64,000 nt of DNA from Vitellaria paradoxa (taxonomy: Eukaryota; Streptophyta; Magnoliopsida; Ericales; Sapotaceae), in contig CM034238.1 of NCBI GenBank assembly GCA_019916065.1, forward strand, positions 34,130,402 through 34,194,401. Direction: 5' to 3'. The stretch's first letter is position 1. Each line of letters opens with the position of its first letter. Under the pieces are notes generated by a model, which was given only the letters and a program-made list of their open reading frames with translations, was not told the DNA's origin and did not search any database. The translations under genes and the position numbers were made by a program. Shown here piece after piece: positions 11,215-20,965 of the stretch.

Positions 11215-11700
11215 AAGAAAGTGGTTCGAACACTTGTTTGAACCACAGTTTGTTCAAACCCTTGTTCTAACCACAGAAGGCATGACAGAGGAAACAATAG
11301 CAATTTTGGCTAAGTGTGGAGAAAATGGTTCGAACCCTTATTCGAACCACAGGTTGTTTGAATCTTGGTTAGAACAATAGAAGCTGGTGCAAACCAACAA
11401 GTGCAGAAATTCTCTAAGGCAAAGTTGTTCAAACCTTTGTTCGAACCACATGTGGTTTGAACCTTGGTTCAATCAACAGAAGGGTGACAGGCATCAGAAG
11501 CTTAAAATTTTCTAAGTATGAAATTTTGGTTCGAACCTTGGTTCAAACCAACCCTTGTTCAAACACTGGTTAGAACAACAGAAGCTGTGCAAGGTCCAAA
11601 TGGAGTAAAATTTGACTAAGTCCCAGAACTTGGTTCGAACCCTTGTTCGAACCAATCAGTTTGTTCAAACATATGTTCGAACTAACCTGCAATGCGAGGA
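11215..11700 (+). repeat. Array of palindromic 'ggttcgaacc' words in U3
   Basis: About 15-20 exact or near copies of GGTTCGAAC / GTTCGAACC in alternating orientation, often paired as 'ggttcgaacccttgttcgaacc', spaced by linkers such as 'aacagaagctg'. The exact ten-base word is a perfect palindrome and fits the RNA polymerase III B-box consensus GGTTCGANNCC. The array recurs at about 17361-17826 and in the solo LTR at about 55950-56410, where some copies have C-to-T type changes. Confidence 0.8.
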
Positions 11701-11755
11701 TCCTAAAATTCAACTTTTGGAATAAGGGTGAATATCTACTTTCTTATTTTATATT

Positions 11756-11766
11756 CTATATATAAG
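11756..11766 (+). promoter_or_regulatory. TATA box of family A 5' LTR
   Basis: 'tatatataag' lies about 55 bp after the last 'gttcgaac' word, followed by 'agagagaaag' leader sequence. The equivalent in the 3' LTR is near 17896 ('tatatacgag', mutated) and in the solo LTR near 56484. Confidence 0.55.
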
Positions 11767-12934
11767 AGTGAGGTCGTCTTGATAAGAGAGAATTACGTAT
11801 AGTTTAGTTTTTTCAGATTTTCTTTTGTAGAGAGAAAGTTTTAGAGAGAGAAAGTGGATCAAACTTCATTTCCTTGAATTCTTGTATCAAAATTTTTAGC
11901 TTACAAAAAAAATTGTTTCATTTTCATGTATTTCCACTTTCATTATGTGTGAGTAGCTCTCTTACTTGGATCCAAATCAAGGATAGTAGACGATATATGT
12001 GGATTTTCAAGATATTTTGCTTTTCAATGTTTAAATCTTCTTGAAATTCTTTATGAATGATGGTTGAAATGTTTGAATCTATTGAAATTGTTAGTTGTTA
12101 ACTCTAGATCTAGCCTTGTTTGTATAGCTTATGTAGATTATATGTGAGTTGCTAATTAGAATTCTCATGCACTTCTTTGAGAAATTGTATGATGATTGCT
12201 AATATAGAACTTATATGTACTCTTTATAGGTTATGCATTCCAAGTGTTTGATTTAGGTTTTCAATTACATGAACTAAGTGTTGTTACCAAATCTTTCAAT
12301 CATTGTTCTTAATTGTGCTTTAATTTTCAAATTCAATTGGATTTATTGAATGATGATTAGTTTGTTTGGATTCTTTGAAACCACTAGTTGATGTTACTAC
12401 ATTAACTCTTGGTTGTATATTCTATGTTAATTATATGTGAGTGGCTTGGTGGAATTTTCATGCCTGATCTTAAGGATTTTGTATGTGAATTGCCCCCTAG
12501 AACTCTCATGTAATCTATATGGATTATTGCACTCTAAGTGTTTGATCTAGAACAACAACCAAGTGAACTTGATGTTCAACCAAGTTAATTAGTCATTGTT
12601 CTCCTTGAAAATCCATAGAAATCGCTACTTGAATTGGTTTGATCCAAGTCATTTTTATAGTTGTTTTAGTTTAATCAAATTTTCTTTGATAATTTCAATT
12701 TAGATTTAATGCCATTTCCTAGGTGTTTGACAAAATGCTTATATATTTAGACTCAAACCAATTTTCTTGAATTTTTCTTGTGTGACACCTACTAATCAAG
12801 AGAAGAAGAATTGTGAGTTTACTACGTCTCTTCCTGTGGGTATGACCAGTACTTTACCATTTAAATTTAAATTGCTACATCGGACTACCTTGCACTTAGG
12901 GTGTAAATCCACATTGTGGAATGACAAGCAATTT

Positions 12935-12952
12935 TGGCGCCGTTGCCGGGGA
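12935..12952 (+). other. Primer-binding site, tRNA-Asp
   Basis: 'tggcgccgttgccgggga' is complementary to the 3' end of plant tRNA-Asp(GTC), including its CCA. It lies four bases after the LTR end. This primer is characteristic of Athila and related Tat-group gypsy elements. Confidence 0.92.
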
Positions 12953-13177
12953 GAGCAATTGTTTGCGCACAATTCGGATCTAGGATTGAATCGTCTCAAG
13001 CAATTGAGAATATTCTTTCCTATCTCTATTCTCTTAGTTAGTAGTTTTTCTTTATTTTTGCATTGTATCATATAGCATTTGCTTGCCATTTAGTTAGTTT
13101 GCATTGCATTTAGTTTAGTTTGCATATTTAGCTTAGTTTTTCTATTTTTATTCCTTTTCTTTAATTTTTTCATTTTA

Positions 13178-14176
13178 ATGATGAACATGGATTTCAATGC
13201 ATGCATATATGGTTCACCCAACACCACCCACCCATATGTTCGTTATCTAGAAGAAGTTTATGGCACACATTTTGTTCTAGAAACCACACATATGCTACCT
13301 TCATATTTTGGACATAAGCATGAGGACCCTTGTGTCCATCTTGAAAATTTTGAGTTGGCTTGCATGCATAGAACTAATGGTTGCTTGGATTATGCTTTTA
13401 TGTTTGATTTTTTTCCTATGTCATTGTGTGAGGTTGCTTTGGATTGGTACTATGCTATTAATTCACCTATTTGGTCTTGGGAGGATTTGTCAAATGCATT
13501 TTACTTTCACTTTTTCAGCATACATCAGACATACATCCTCCAATTTCAATTAAAATCTTTTTATCAAAAAGAGGGTGAGATGTTCTATGAATGTTGGGAA
13601 AGGTTCAACAATATTTTACAATCCTACCCAAGCCATGATTTAGAGTTGGTGTGCATTTTGAGTTGCTTCTTTCATGGTTTGTGTCTAGACACGCGCCACA
13701 CTCTACATGAAATTTTGGATCTTACACAGGATATGGCATGGCACTATCTTGAGTCCCTTTATGAGAACATGAGTCCTAGGGGAGATTTTAAGCATATTAT
13801 TGCATCCACCACTTGTGACACCATACCACATGCTAACTCCAGATGCTCACATCTCACACCACTCATGGAGACTTCACTTACAGATGCCTTACTTTTAGAG
13901 TCTACCATAGAGTCTTGCTCTGACTTAGACACACTTCTTAAGGTTTTTATAGAAACTTGTCCCCACAACCTTGAGCATTCATTGAATTGCATTCCTATCA
14001 TGGGTCTTGAGGTAAATTGTGAGGCTGTTGAGGAAACATTGTTGAGGAAACATTGTCCTAGGTTACCACATTGGAGCCCACATACACTGGTGAACCTAGC
14101 CCCACATCACTCACATCCAAGGTTGATTGGTCTTTGTTTGATGATGATGATACACCTTTGGAGACCATCAATTTAG
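13178..14176 (+). CDS. gag: Gag-like protein of family A (frameshifted near its end)
   Basis: ATG at 13178; open for 332 codons. The first two-thirds align by eye with the family-B product (46226-46801), sharing HPxVxYLxxxYG, KHED, LENFE, FxFxPxSLC and ERFxNxL. They also share with Athila Gag (40995-40097) the YxxWERFxxxLxSxPxH core at residues 138-160. That core lies in the retrotransposon Gag capsid region, so the product probably forms particles. No zinc knuckle and no pol are visible. Past the 14-bp duplication at 14027-14054 the frame is out of register, so residues after about 290 are not genuine. The authentic continuation is the frame ending at 14826. Confidence 0.75.
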   Translation: MMNMDFNACIYGSPNTTHPYVRYLEEVYGTHFVLETTHMLPSYFGHKHEDPCVHLENFELACMHRTNGCLDYAFMFDFFPMSLCEVALDWYYAINSPIWSWEDLSNAFYFHFFSIHQTYILQFQLKSFYQKEGEMFYECWERFNNILQSYPSHDLELVCILSCFFHGLCLDTRHTLHEILDLTQDMAWHYLESLYENMSPRGDFKHIIASTTCDTIPHANSRCSHLTPLMETSLTDALLLESTIESCSDLDTLLKVFIETCPHNLEHSLNCIPIMGLEVNCEAVEETLLRKHCPRLPHWSPHTLVNLAPHHSHPRLIGLCLMMMIHLWRPSI

Positions 14177-14826
14177 GGGATAGTGTGAGAATGGAGTCCA
14201 CGACTCCAATTGTTTTGGACTCTCTTGACCATGTACTTTCCTTCACTCACATAGAGAGTCTGGAAGACATTAGTGCCGTATGTGTGGAGTCTATCACCAA
14301 TGCATGTTCCTCACCTATCACCACCCTCGAGCATGATGCTCGACTTACCCTGATCACTCAGGCTATTCTTCAAAGTCTTAAGACTCATTCTATGAGCAAA
14401 AATGTCACTTGGCCTGAAGAGTTTTGCATGGAGTTAGTCTCACCCATATCACTCATTTGTGCACTTGAGAGTGAGAGTGATACACACGTCTCATCTCTTG
14501 ATTTAGTCCCACTTAAGAGTCCTACTAGGGGTTTAGTGAGTGACTTGTCTGAGAAAAACCACACTTGGGTAGGGATAGTGGATTATCCTGAGGAGGTAGC
14601 TTATATCGACTTTCTTGGTGTAGAGTGTTTATTAGAGCATCCCATGTTCACATTTAATCTTCATTGTAGGCCTCATCCAGGGTGTTATAGACCCCACTTG
14701 GCCACATTGTCTCCAGTGTCACGTGCACCTGGAGTTTACCCATCTTCGATCTTTCATAGGTTCGAAAAGAACATTTTGTCAATGGAGCCATTTGGTAAGG
14801 ATTGGGATAGGGTATGTGTTGGATGA
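14055..14826 (+). pseudogene. Continuation of the family A ORF (second domain), shifted by a 14-bp duplication
   Basis: Open without an ATG of its own; it lies in the frame that ORF 13178 would have if one copy of the 14-bp repeat were absent. It encodes an acidic, Ser/Thr/Asp-rich protein with a conserved C-terminal part: YIDFLGVE near 14605, HPMFTF near 14640 and PFGKDWDRV at 14788. Family B has the same blocks (IDFLGVEGIL, HSMFTY and PFGEAWERL) at 47625-47850, so the domain is maintained across families. I do not recognise it as protease, RT or integrase. Function unknown; a Gag extension is one possibility. Confidence 0.65.
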
Positions 14827-15312
14827 CCCTTCTTTCTCATTTTCCTTGTACATAGTAGGTAGGTCTTTATTTTTCTTATTTTCTTATTTCTTGTTAGTTT
14901 AGAATTTTACTTCTTTTCTTATTTTATTTTGTTTTTATTTTCTTTTACTTACTAACTTTTTCTTGTTTTGTTTTACCTTATTTTCTTTTCTTTTATTTCT
15001 AACAATTTCTTTTTGTAGTCATTCTTTCCTTCAAATAAGAAAGCTCTTGAGGTAATATCTTTCCTCTCTCTTTTCCTTGATCTCGTACTTCAATTTTGGT
15101 ATTTAATGATTATATATGTTTGTTGTTGGGAGTGTTGTAGAATCTACGTTGGGGGGTGGATTAGGTGATGCCTTAAGTAGTTTAAATAAATGGGTGCATG
15201 CTTGACTTCTACTTATGCTTGGTTGATTGAATTGTGCCTTCAATGGTTATGGTTATATGCTCTTCATCATGCTCACTTTCACACTACAGACCCACATTTG
15301 CTTTATGGTTGT

Positions 15313-15330
15313 TACATTAAGGACAATGTA
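15313..15330 (+). promoter_or_regulatory. Stem-loop H1, family A copy
   Basis: 'tacattaaggacaatgta' forms a short stem with an 'aagga'-type loop and is followed by a purine tract 'ggttggagggtaagg'. Matching positions: 48323-48340 (family B), 32466-32487 and 58561-58582 (Athila). Confidence 0.5.
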
Positions 15331-17148
15331 CAATTTAGGTTGGAGGGTAAGGTTCGCATGATGAGATTTGTGCTTTTATTGTAAAAATTGTCAAAAGTTT
15401 TCAAATTTTGAGCATTTTTGAGCCTAATTGAATTGACTTAGCATGAGTTGGACCTTGCACGTCTCTCTTGATTGGTTTCATGTTGATATTTTTCCATAAG
15501 AGTAATGAGTGATTTGGTTTCAATATTGAATAAGGTGCATGATTCAAGTTGAGTATATAATTTTCTAATGCCTTAAGAACATTAACTTTGAGATTACTGG
15601 ATAAGAGTGTGTTACGGATTGTTATTCATAAGATTTAATTACTTAAGTATGCTATGACATAGGTGGAGACTTGAACCCTTTTGCGTGAGCCTTTGAGCCT
15701 TATCTTTGTTTTTGAGGGTTATATATATTTAATGCTCTATCATTTATTCATCTCATTAGTCCTTAAATAGCTTTATCACACTTACTTGTTTTGGTCTCAA
15801 TGCACACAAGGCACTACATTGACTTGTATGATTGTATCAATGCATCTTATGAGTTGTGAACTTAAGGAGTGATGTTAGGCCATCTTTCAAATCTTTGGAG
15901 CCTTAATCCTTTCTTTTTTATTAAATTACCTTTGCAGCCATGTTGAAGCCTATGCCCAAAAAAAAAAAAAAAAAAAGAGAGATTTTCTTTGAATTTCTAG
16001 CCACATCTATGACCCTTCAGCCCCATTTATATATTTTGGCCAACCCTTGCATGTCATGGGATGTAAAGTGCATCATAGTTTAATATAGATGGGTGTTGTG
16101 AGGATGAAGACTTAAATTGGAAAGAAATGTGCTAGAAATGAAGAGAATTTTTATTAAGAAGAAGAAGAAGAAGAATGAGAAGAAGAAAAAGAAAAAAATG
16201 AAAAAAAAAAAAGAAAATAAGTATGGGACATAGTATTTCTTAAGTATCATTTATTTTTAGTCCCATGAAAAAAAAAAAAAACGTAAAGTAAAAGAGTTAC
16301 AATTCAATAAGACTTCATGTTTGGCATTTAAGGTATGAAAGGAGAAGTTGGCATAAATTGAGTTTTATTGCACTTTCTAAATATCCCTAGACATGCACTT
16401 TTAAATTTCCTATCAGCTATTGTCTAACCAATTCCCAGAGGCCAAGCTACAACCTAGTGAAGTCTTAATAGACCTTAGGGAAGTGACACTTATAGACGCA
16501 TTGATCCATTTCATGTGGGTTATTGAGGTGTTTTCATTTGATAATACATTGAGATATCCATTCATGGAGCTATGCCACTCGTTATGTTTCAAGTCTTTCA
16601 TTTATGTCTCGATTGGGTTCATCGCACTTCTTTGTCTTTGCATTCCTGCAAGAACCATGAGAGAAACCCTTCTTGAGTGACTTCATTTGTGAGTGGATGA
16701 CTTGGTGAGATTTGAAGTCGAGGCCACATCTTGGGTATGCTTGATGATCAAATTGAATGAATAATAAGAATTGGCATACTTTAGTTCTCGTGATTGATTT
16801 GAATTTGTTCAATATGCATTGGGATGATATATGCAATTCTTGGATTGTGTAACTTGTTTGATATTGAAATTGAACCATACGTTACTCAATTAGATTATAT
16901 CATTCATGAGATCAATTTAGATGTTTGTGGGTAGCATCACTGCAAACCCTCACGAGACTTCACTCGTCCACTAGGGGGAACCTAGGGGTTTAAAAGGCAT
17001 GCTATACGTGCTAAGTGTAGTCGTGATTTCTTACGAAAGTGGATTTGCTTTATTTATTTCTTTTCTTAGTTTAATAATCTCTCATATTACACTCATTCTT
17101 TGTGATCCTATTTTTCTTTTTGCTCTTTTCCCTTGTGCTTATTGTGAG

Positions 17149-17169
17149 CATTGCTAGGGACTAGCAATG
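17149..17169 (+). promoter_or_regulatory. Palindromic stem-loop H2 just before the PPT, family A copy
   Basis: 'cattgctag-gga-ctagcaatg', a perfect 9-bp stem with a 3-nt loop, ends three bases before the PPT. The same palindrome is at 30830-30849 and 55058-55078 in the Athila elements, and degenerate at 49899-49918 in family B. Confidence 0.75.
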
Positions 17170-17171
17170 TT

Positions 17172-17185
17172 TAAGTTGGGGGGTG
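17172..17185 (+). other. Polypurine tract of family A
   Basis: 'aagttggggggtg' abuts the 3' LTR start. The same tract type precedes the other Athila-like LTRs here. Confidence 0.85.
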
Positions 17186-19069
17186 TGATTGTACTATGAA
17201 AAGTACAATCATAAAGCTTAAATTGTGGGTTGTTAGGTAAATTTATATTTTAAAAAGATGAAAAAATGAGTTTTAATGCATTAATAAGAATTTCTTGTGA
17301 ATTGCAGGTGTTTGGGACGAAAATAACAGAAGTTGGACCATAATGGAGGAAATCAAGAAAGTGGTTCAAACACTTGTTTGAACCACAGTTTGTTCAAACC
17401 CTTGTTCTAACCATAGAAGGCGTGACAGAGGAAACAATAGCAATTTTGGCTAAGTGTGGAGAAAATGGTTCGAACCCTTGTTCAAACCATAGGTTGTTTG
17501 AACCTTGGTTAGAACAGCAGAAGCTGGTGCAGACCAACAAGTGCAGAAATTCTCTAAGGCAAAGTTGTTCGAACTTTTGTTCGAACCGCATGTGGTTTGA
17601 ACCTTGGTTCAATCAACAGAAGGGTGACAGGCATCAGAAGCTTAAAATTTTTTAAGTATGAAATTTTGGTTCGAACCTTGGTTCAAACCAACCCTTGTTC
17701 AAACACTAGTTAGAACAACAGAAGCTGTGCAAGGTCCAACTGGAGTGAAATTTGACTAAGTCCCAGAACTTGGTTCGAACCCTTGTTCGAACCAATCAGC
17801 TTGTTCAAACACATGTTCGAACCAACCTGCAATGCGAGGATCCTGAAATTCAACTTTTGGAAAAGGGGCAAATATCTACTTTCTTATTTTATATTCTATA
17901 TATACGAGTGAGGTCATCTAGAGAAGAGAGAATTACGTATAGTTTAGTTTTTTCAGACTTTCTTTTGTAGAGAGAGAGTTTTAGAGAGAGAAAGTGGATC
18001 AAACTTCATTTCCTTGAATTCTTGTATCAGAATTTTTAGCTTACGAAAAAAATTGTTTCATTTTCATGTATTTCCATTTTCATTATGTGTGAGTGGCTCT
18101 CTGACTTGGATCCAAATCAAGGATAGTAGACGATATATGTGAATTTTCAAGGTATTTTGCTTTTCAATGTTTAAATCTTCTTGAAATTCTTTATGAATGA
18201 TGGTTGAAATGTTTGAATCTATTGAAATTGTTAGTTGTTAACTCTAGATCTAGCCTTGTTTGTATAGCTTATGTAGATTATATGTGAGTTTCTAATTAGA
18301 ATTCTCATGCACTTCTTTGAGAAATTGTATGATGATTGCTAATATAGAACTTATATGTACTCTTTATAGGTTATGCATTCCAAGTGTTTGATTTAGGTTT
18401 TCAATTATATGAACTAAGTGTTGTTGCCAAATCTTTCAATCATTGTTCTTAATTGTGCTTTAATTTTCAAATTCAAATGGATTTACTGAATGATGATTAG
18501 TTTGTTTGGATTCTTTGAAACCACTAGTTGATGTTACTAGATTAACTCTTGATTGTATATTCTATGTTCATTATATGTAGTGGCTTGGTGGAATTTTCAT
18601 GCTTGATCTTAAGGATTTTGTATGTGAATTGCCCCCTAGAACTCTCATGTAATCCATATGGATTATTGCACTCTAAGTGTTTGATCTAGAACAACAACAA
18701 AGTGAACTTGATGTTCAACCAAGTTAATTAGTCATTGTTCTCCTTGAAAATCCATAGAAATTGCTACTTGAATTGGTTTGATCCAAGTCATTTTTATAGT
18801 TGTTTTAGTTTAATCAAATTTTCTTTGATAATTTCAATTTAGATTTAATGCCATTTCCTAGGTGTTTGACAAAATGCCTAGATTTTCAAACTCAAATCAA
18901 TTTTCTTGAATTTTTCTTATGTGACACTTACTAATCAAGAGAAGAAGAATTGTAAGTTTACTACATCTCTTCCTATGGGTACGACCGGTGCTTCACCGTT
19001 TAAATTTAAATTGCTACATCAGACTACCTTGCACTTGGGGTGTAAATCCACATTGTGGAATAACAAGCA
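17186..19069 (+). repeat. 3' LTR of family A element
   Basis: Colinear with 11046-12930 with few differences. Starts 'tgattgtactatgaaaag' with a fully complementary 10-bp inverted repeat and ends 'gaataacaagca'. Followed by ATCGT, the near-copy of the 5' flank ATCAT, then by TNP2 sequence on the minus strand. Confidence 0.93.
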
Positions 19070-20345
19070 ATCGTTGTTTAGATATACAACACAAAAATTA
19101 ATGCACTCATCCATCAAATAACCTTTGCCTATGGATGCCTCTGATTGAGCTTTGTTCTACACATACCTTTCAATGTGTTCATGTACCGCTCGATTGGATA
19201 CATCCACCTAAATTGGATAAGGCCACAAAGCCAGGCTTCTTCAGTTAAGTGTATGGTTAAGTGAACCATTACATCAAAAAAACATCAGTGGAAAAATTTT
19301 CTCTAGATGACACAGTGTCAAAGCAATCCTCTCCTGCAAACCGTTCAAATCTTCTGTACGGATTAATTTGTAACACCATTGCCTGAAGAAGTTACTGAGC
19401 TCCTTATTGCTATAGGCGGCAACTGTTGAATGAGGACGTGGTTGTCATAACTTTTCAAACCCTGTAACATCCATTCGCTCATGTTCACTCATTTTGAAAT
19501 ATTTGAGCAATACCCATCAGCCACCTTCACCTTCTTCAGAATTAATAAGAATGTATCCTTCTCCTCCTTCCTCATTGTGTACTGTGCAGGTAGCATATAT
19601 GCCATGTTGGACTCTATCTCCTACAAGTGCAATGGAGTTCTCAATCCCATCTCTTGCAAATCACGTTGAGCATTAGCATTGTCCTTTGATTTCTCATTTA
19701 CACCAAGGATCGTCCACAAAATATTATCGCAAACATTCTCCTCAATGTGCATGACATCCAAGTTGTGTCTGAGTAAGTTGTCTTTCCAGTAGGGCAACTC
19801 ATAGAAAATACTTTCTTCTTCTAATTATGGCTTCAGTTCCTATTTGCATGAGAAATAGATGCTAGCAGGGGGGCTAACAGATCATGAAAGTTATATACTG
19901 TTCGTATTTGCTTCCGCTCGATCTGGGCTATCAAATCAACCCTGGTCATTGTTCATGATGCCCGACTGTACTCCCGAGTGCCATCAAATGAGACTCTGCT
20001 CTTCCTAAACCTATGCAATGGAGGTAGGAAGTGTCTATGACCCATGTACGCCCACTTTCTGCCATACTTTAGTCAGGTTAACTTCTTGCTCTGATTACAA
20101 CAAGGACATGCAAACTCCCCTTTCGTGCTCCAACCAGAAAAGTTAGCGTACACAGGGAAGTCATTAACTGCCCATAGTAATGCCGCCCGTAGTTTAAACA
20201 TTTCATTTCTTGTTGAGTCAAACGTCGTCACACCGTTAGCTTATAATTCATTAAACTCTTCAATTAATGGTTGCATATACAGGTATATTTTATCCTCGGG
20301 ACCTTTAGGTCTGTCAATCAATGTCGATAAGATAAGAAAAGGTTA
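19070..20345 (-). pseudogene. TNP2: CACTA TNP2 transposase, central part (Transposase_21)
   Basis: Read on the minus strand from 20345. An IYLYMQPLIEEFNEL-like segment (20300-20250) is followed by VTTFDSTRNEMFKLRAALLW (20232-20170), FACPCC with a Cys-x-x-Cys pair (20110), KWAYMGHRHFLP (20050), and FDGTREYSRAS (19990). Further on are MHDVM-like remnants with many stops and WMYPIERYMNTLKGMCR (19205-19155). These blocks and their order are those of the TNP2 transposase family, which catalyses CACTA excision and integration. The C-terminal part continues at 11045. At least ten stops are present. The N-terminus is missing at the tandem repeat at 20350-20960. Confidence 0.85.
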
Positions 20346-20349
20346 TCTC

Positions 20350-20965
20350 ATGCACATAGCTGATAGTACCATATATATGTGGTACTGTTTCATATATAAT
20401 GTATGCTCTTGTATAAACAGTACCACAAAGCCTCGCATTTGATGTGATACTGTTTCGTATAAAATGTATACTCTTGTAAAAATAGTACCAAATATATCTA
20501 GTATACAAACAGTACCATTAAATATAAAAGAAGTCACATATCCAATATATGACTGACAGTACCACATCTATGTGGTATTATTTCATATATAATATATACT
20601 CTTGTAAAAACAGTACCAATATATCTAGTATGCAAATAGTACCATTTAACACAAAAGCAGTCACATATCCAATATATAGCTGACAGTACCACATGGCTGA
20701 CAGTACCACATCTATGTATTAACTACTTCGTATATAATGTATGCTCTTGTAAAAACAATACCCAATATATCTAGATGCGAACAACACCATTAAACTCAAA
20801 ACCAGTCATATATCTAATATATGGCTGACAGTACCACATAACTGATAGTACCACAATTATGTGATACTGTTACGTATATAATATATGCTCTTGTAAAAAC
20901 AGTATCCAATATATCTAGTATGCAAACAACACCATTAAACACAAAAGCTCCACATATACATTTTA
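20350..20965. repeat. Degenerate tandem repeat, about four units of 125-190 bp
   Basis: Units share 'gctgacagtaccaca', 'atataatrtatgctcttg', 'aaaacagtaccaa', 'tatatctagtatgcaaa' and 'aaacacaaaagcagtcaca'. They begin near 20355, 20548, 20690 and 20828. The core word 'cagtaccac' and its complement recur within units. It abuts the last TNP2-like codons and replaces the expected transposase N-terminus. It could be the element's subterminal array, an intron minisatellite or an unrelated insertion. Confidence 0.75.

Larger units (their letters stand above)
11046..12930 (+). repeat. 5' LTR of family A element
   Basis: Starts 'tgattgtactatgaaaag' and ends 'gaatgacaagca'. The first 26 bp form an inverted repeat (TGATTGTACT / AGTACAATyA). 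A dense array of 'ggttcgaacc'-like words occupies 11215-11700, just upstream of the TATA box at 11757. Matches 17186-19069 and the solo LTR 55774-57666. Confidence 0.93.
14827..17185 (+). other. 3' non-coding region of family A, shared with Athila
   Basis: 2.36 kb with no long meaningful ORF. Blocks shared with the Athila 3' regions include 'gaggtaatatct' (15050), 'gatgttaggccatc' (15871), 'tgagatttgaagt' (16704) and 'ctcgtccactaggggg' (16963). It also contains the stem-loop at 15313-15330, the palindrome at 17149-17169, an internal purine tract 'gttggggggtgg' (about 15149), poly-A runs (15957, 16200, 16270) and a GAA-rich stretch (16150-16190). It resembles the 3' leader between the last ORF and the 3' LTR of Athila elements. 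Confidence 0.75.
11046..19069 (+). mobile_element. Family A: gag-only, Athila-related LTR retrotransposon
   Basis: Complete element of 8.0 kb with LTRs of 1885 and 1884 bp that look very similar by eye, a tRNA-Asp PBS, a gag-like ORF, a second frame, a 2.36-kb 3' non-coding region and a PPT. TSD is ATCAT (11041-11045) against ATCGT (19070-19074), one mismatch. It sits inside the minus-strand TNP2 gene. No protease, RT, RNase H or integrase is present. The 3' non-coding region and the hairpin before the PPT match those of the Athila elements at 29-43 and 53-64 kb, pointing to dependence on Athila enzymes. Architecture resembles the TR-GAG class of non-autonomous elements. Confidence 0.9.
426..20345 (-). 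mobile_element. Decayed CACTA (En/Spm) DNA transposon, dissected by three LTR-element insertions
   Basis: The minus strand carries remnants of the two usual CACTA genes in the usual order: TNP2 transposase (20345 to 9880, interrupted) and a Transposase_24-type second gene (8355 to 6793). The left end is marked by subterminal GC-rich motifs of the 'agcgacc/ggtcgct' type. It begins CATTA at 426, a one-transition variant of CACTA, preceded by TGT. The right end was not found; 20345 is only the last base with TNP2 similarity. Nested insertions at 796-6181, 8367-9879 and 11046-19069 account for over 60 percent of the span. Both genes contain many stops, so the copy is dead. Confidence 0.75.

Noticed and set aside
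11215..11700. tRNA genes or tRNA-derived SINEs because of repeated B-box-like words
   Set aside because: No A box at the proper distance, no cloverleaf, and the words form a palindromic array inside an LTR.
16413..16878. Overlapping short frames on both strands in family A
   Set aside because: They lie in the conserved 3' non-coding region and are not kept in family B.
20350..20965. CRISPR-like array
   Set aside because: Units are long, degenerate and contiguous with no uniform spacers, and the surroundings are plant transposons.
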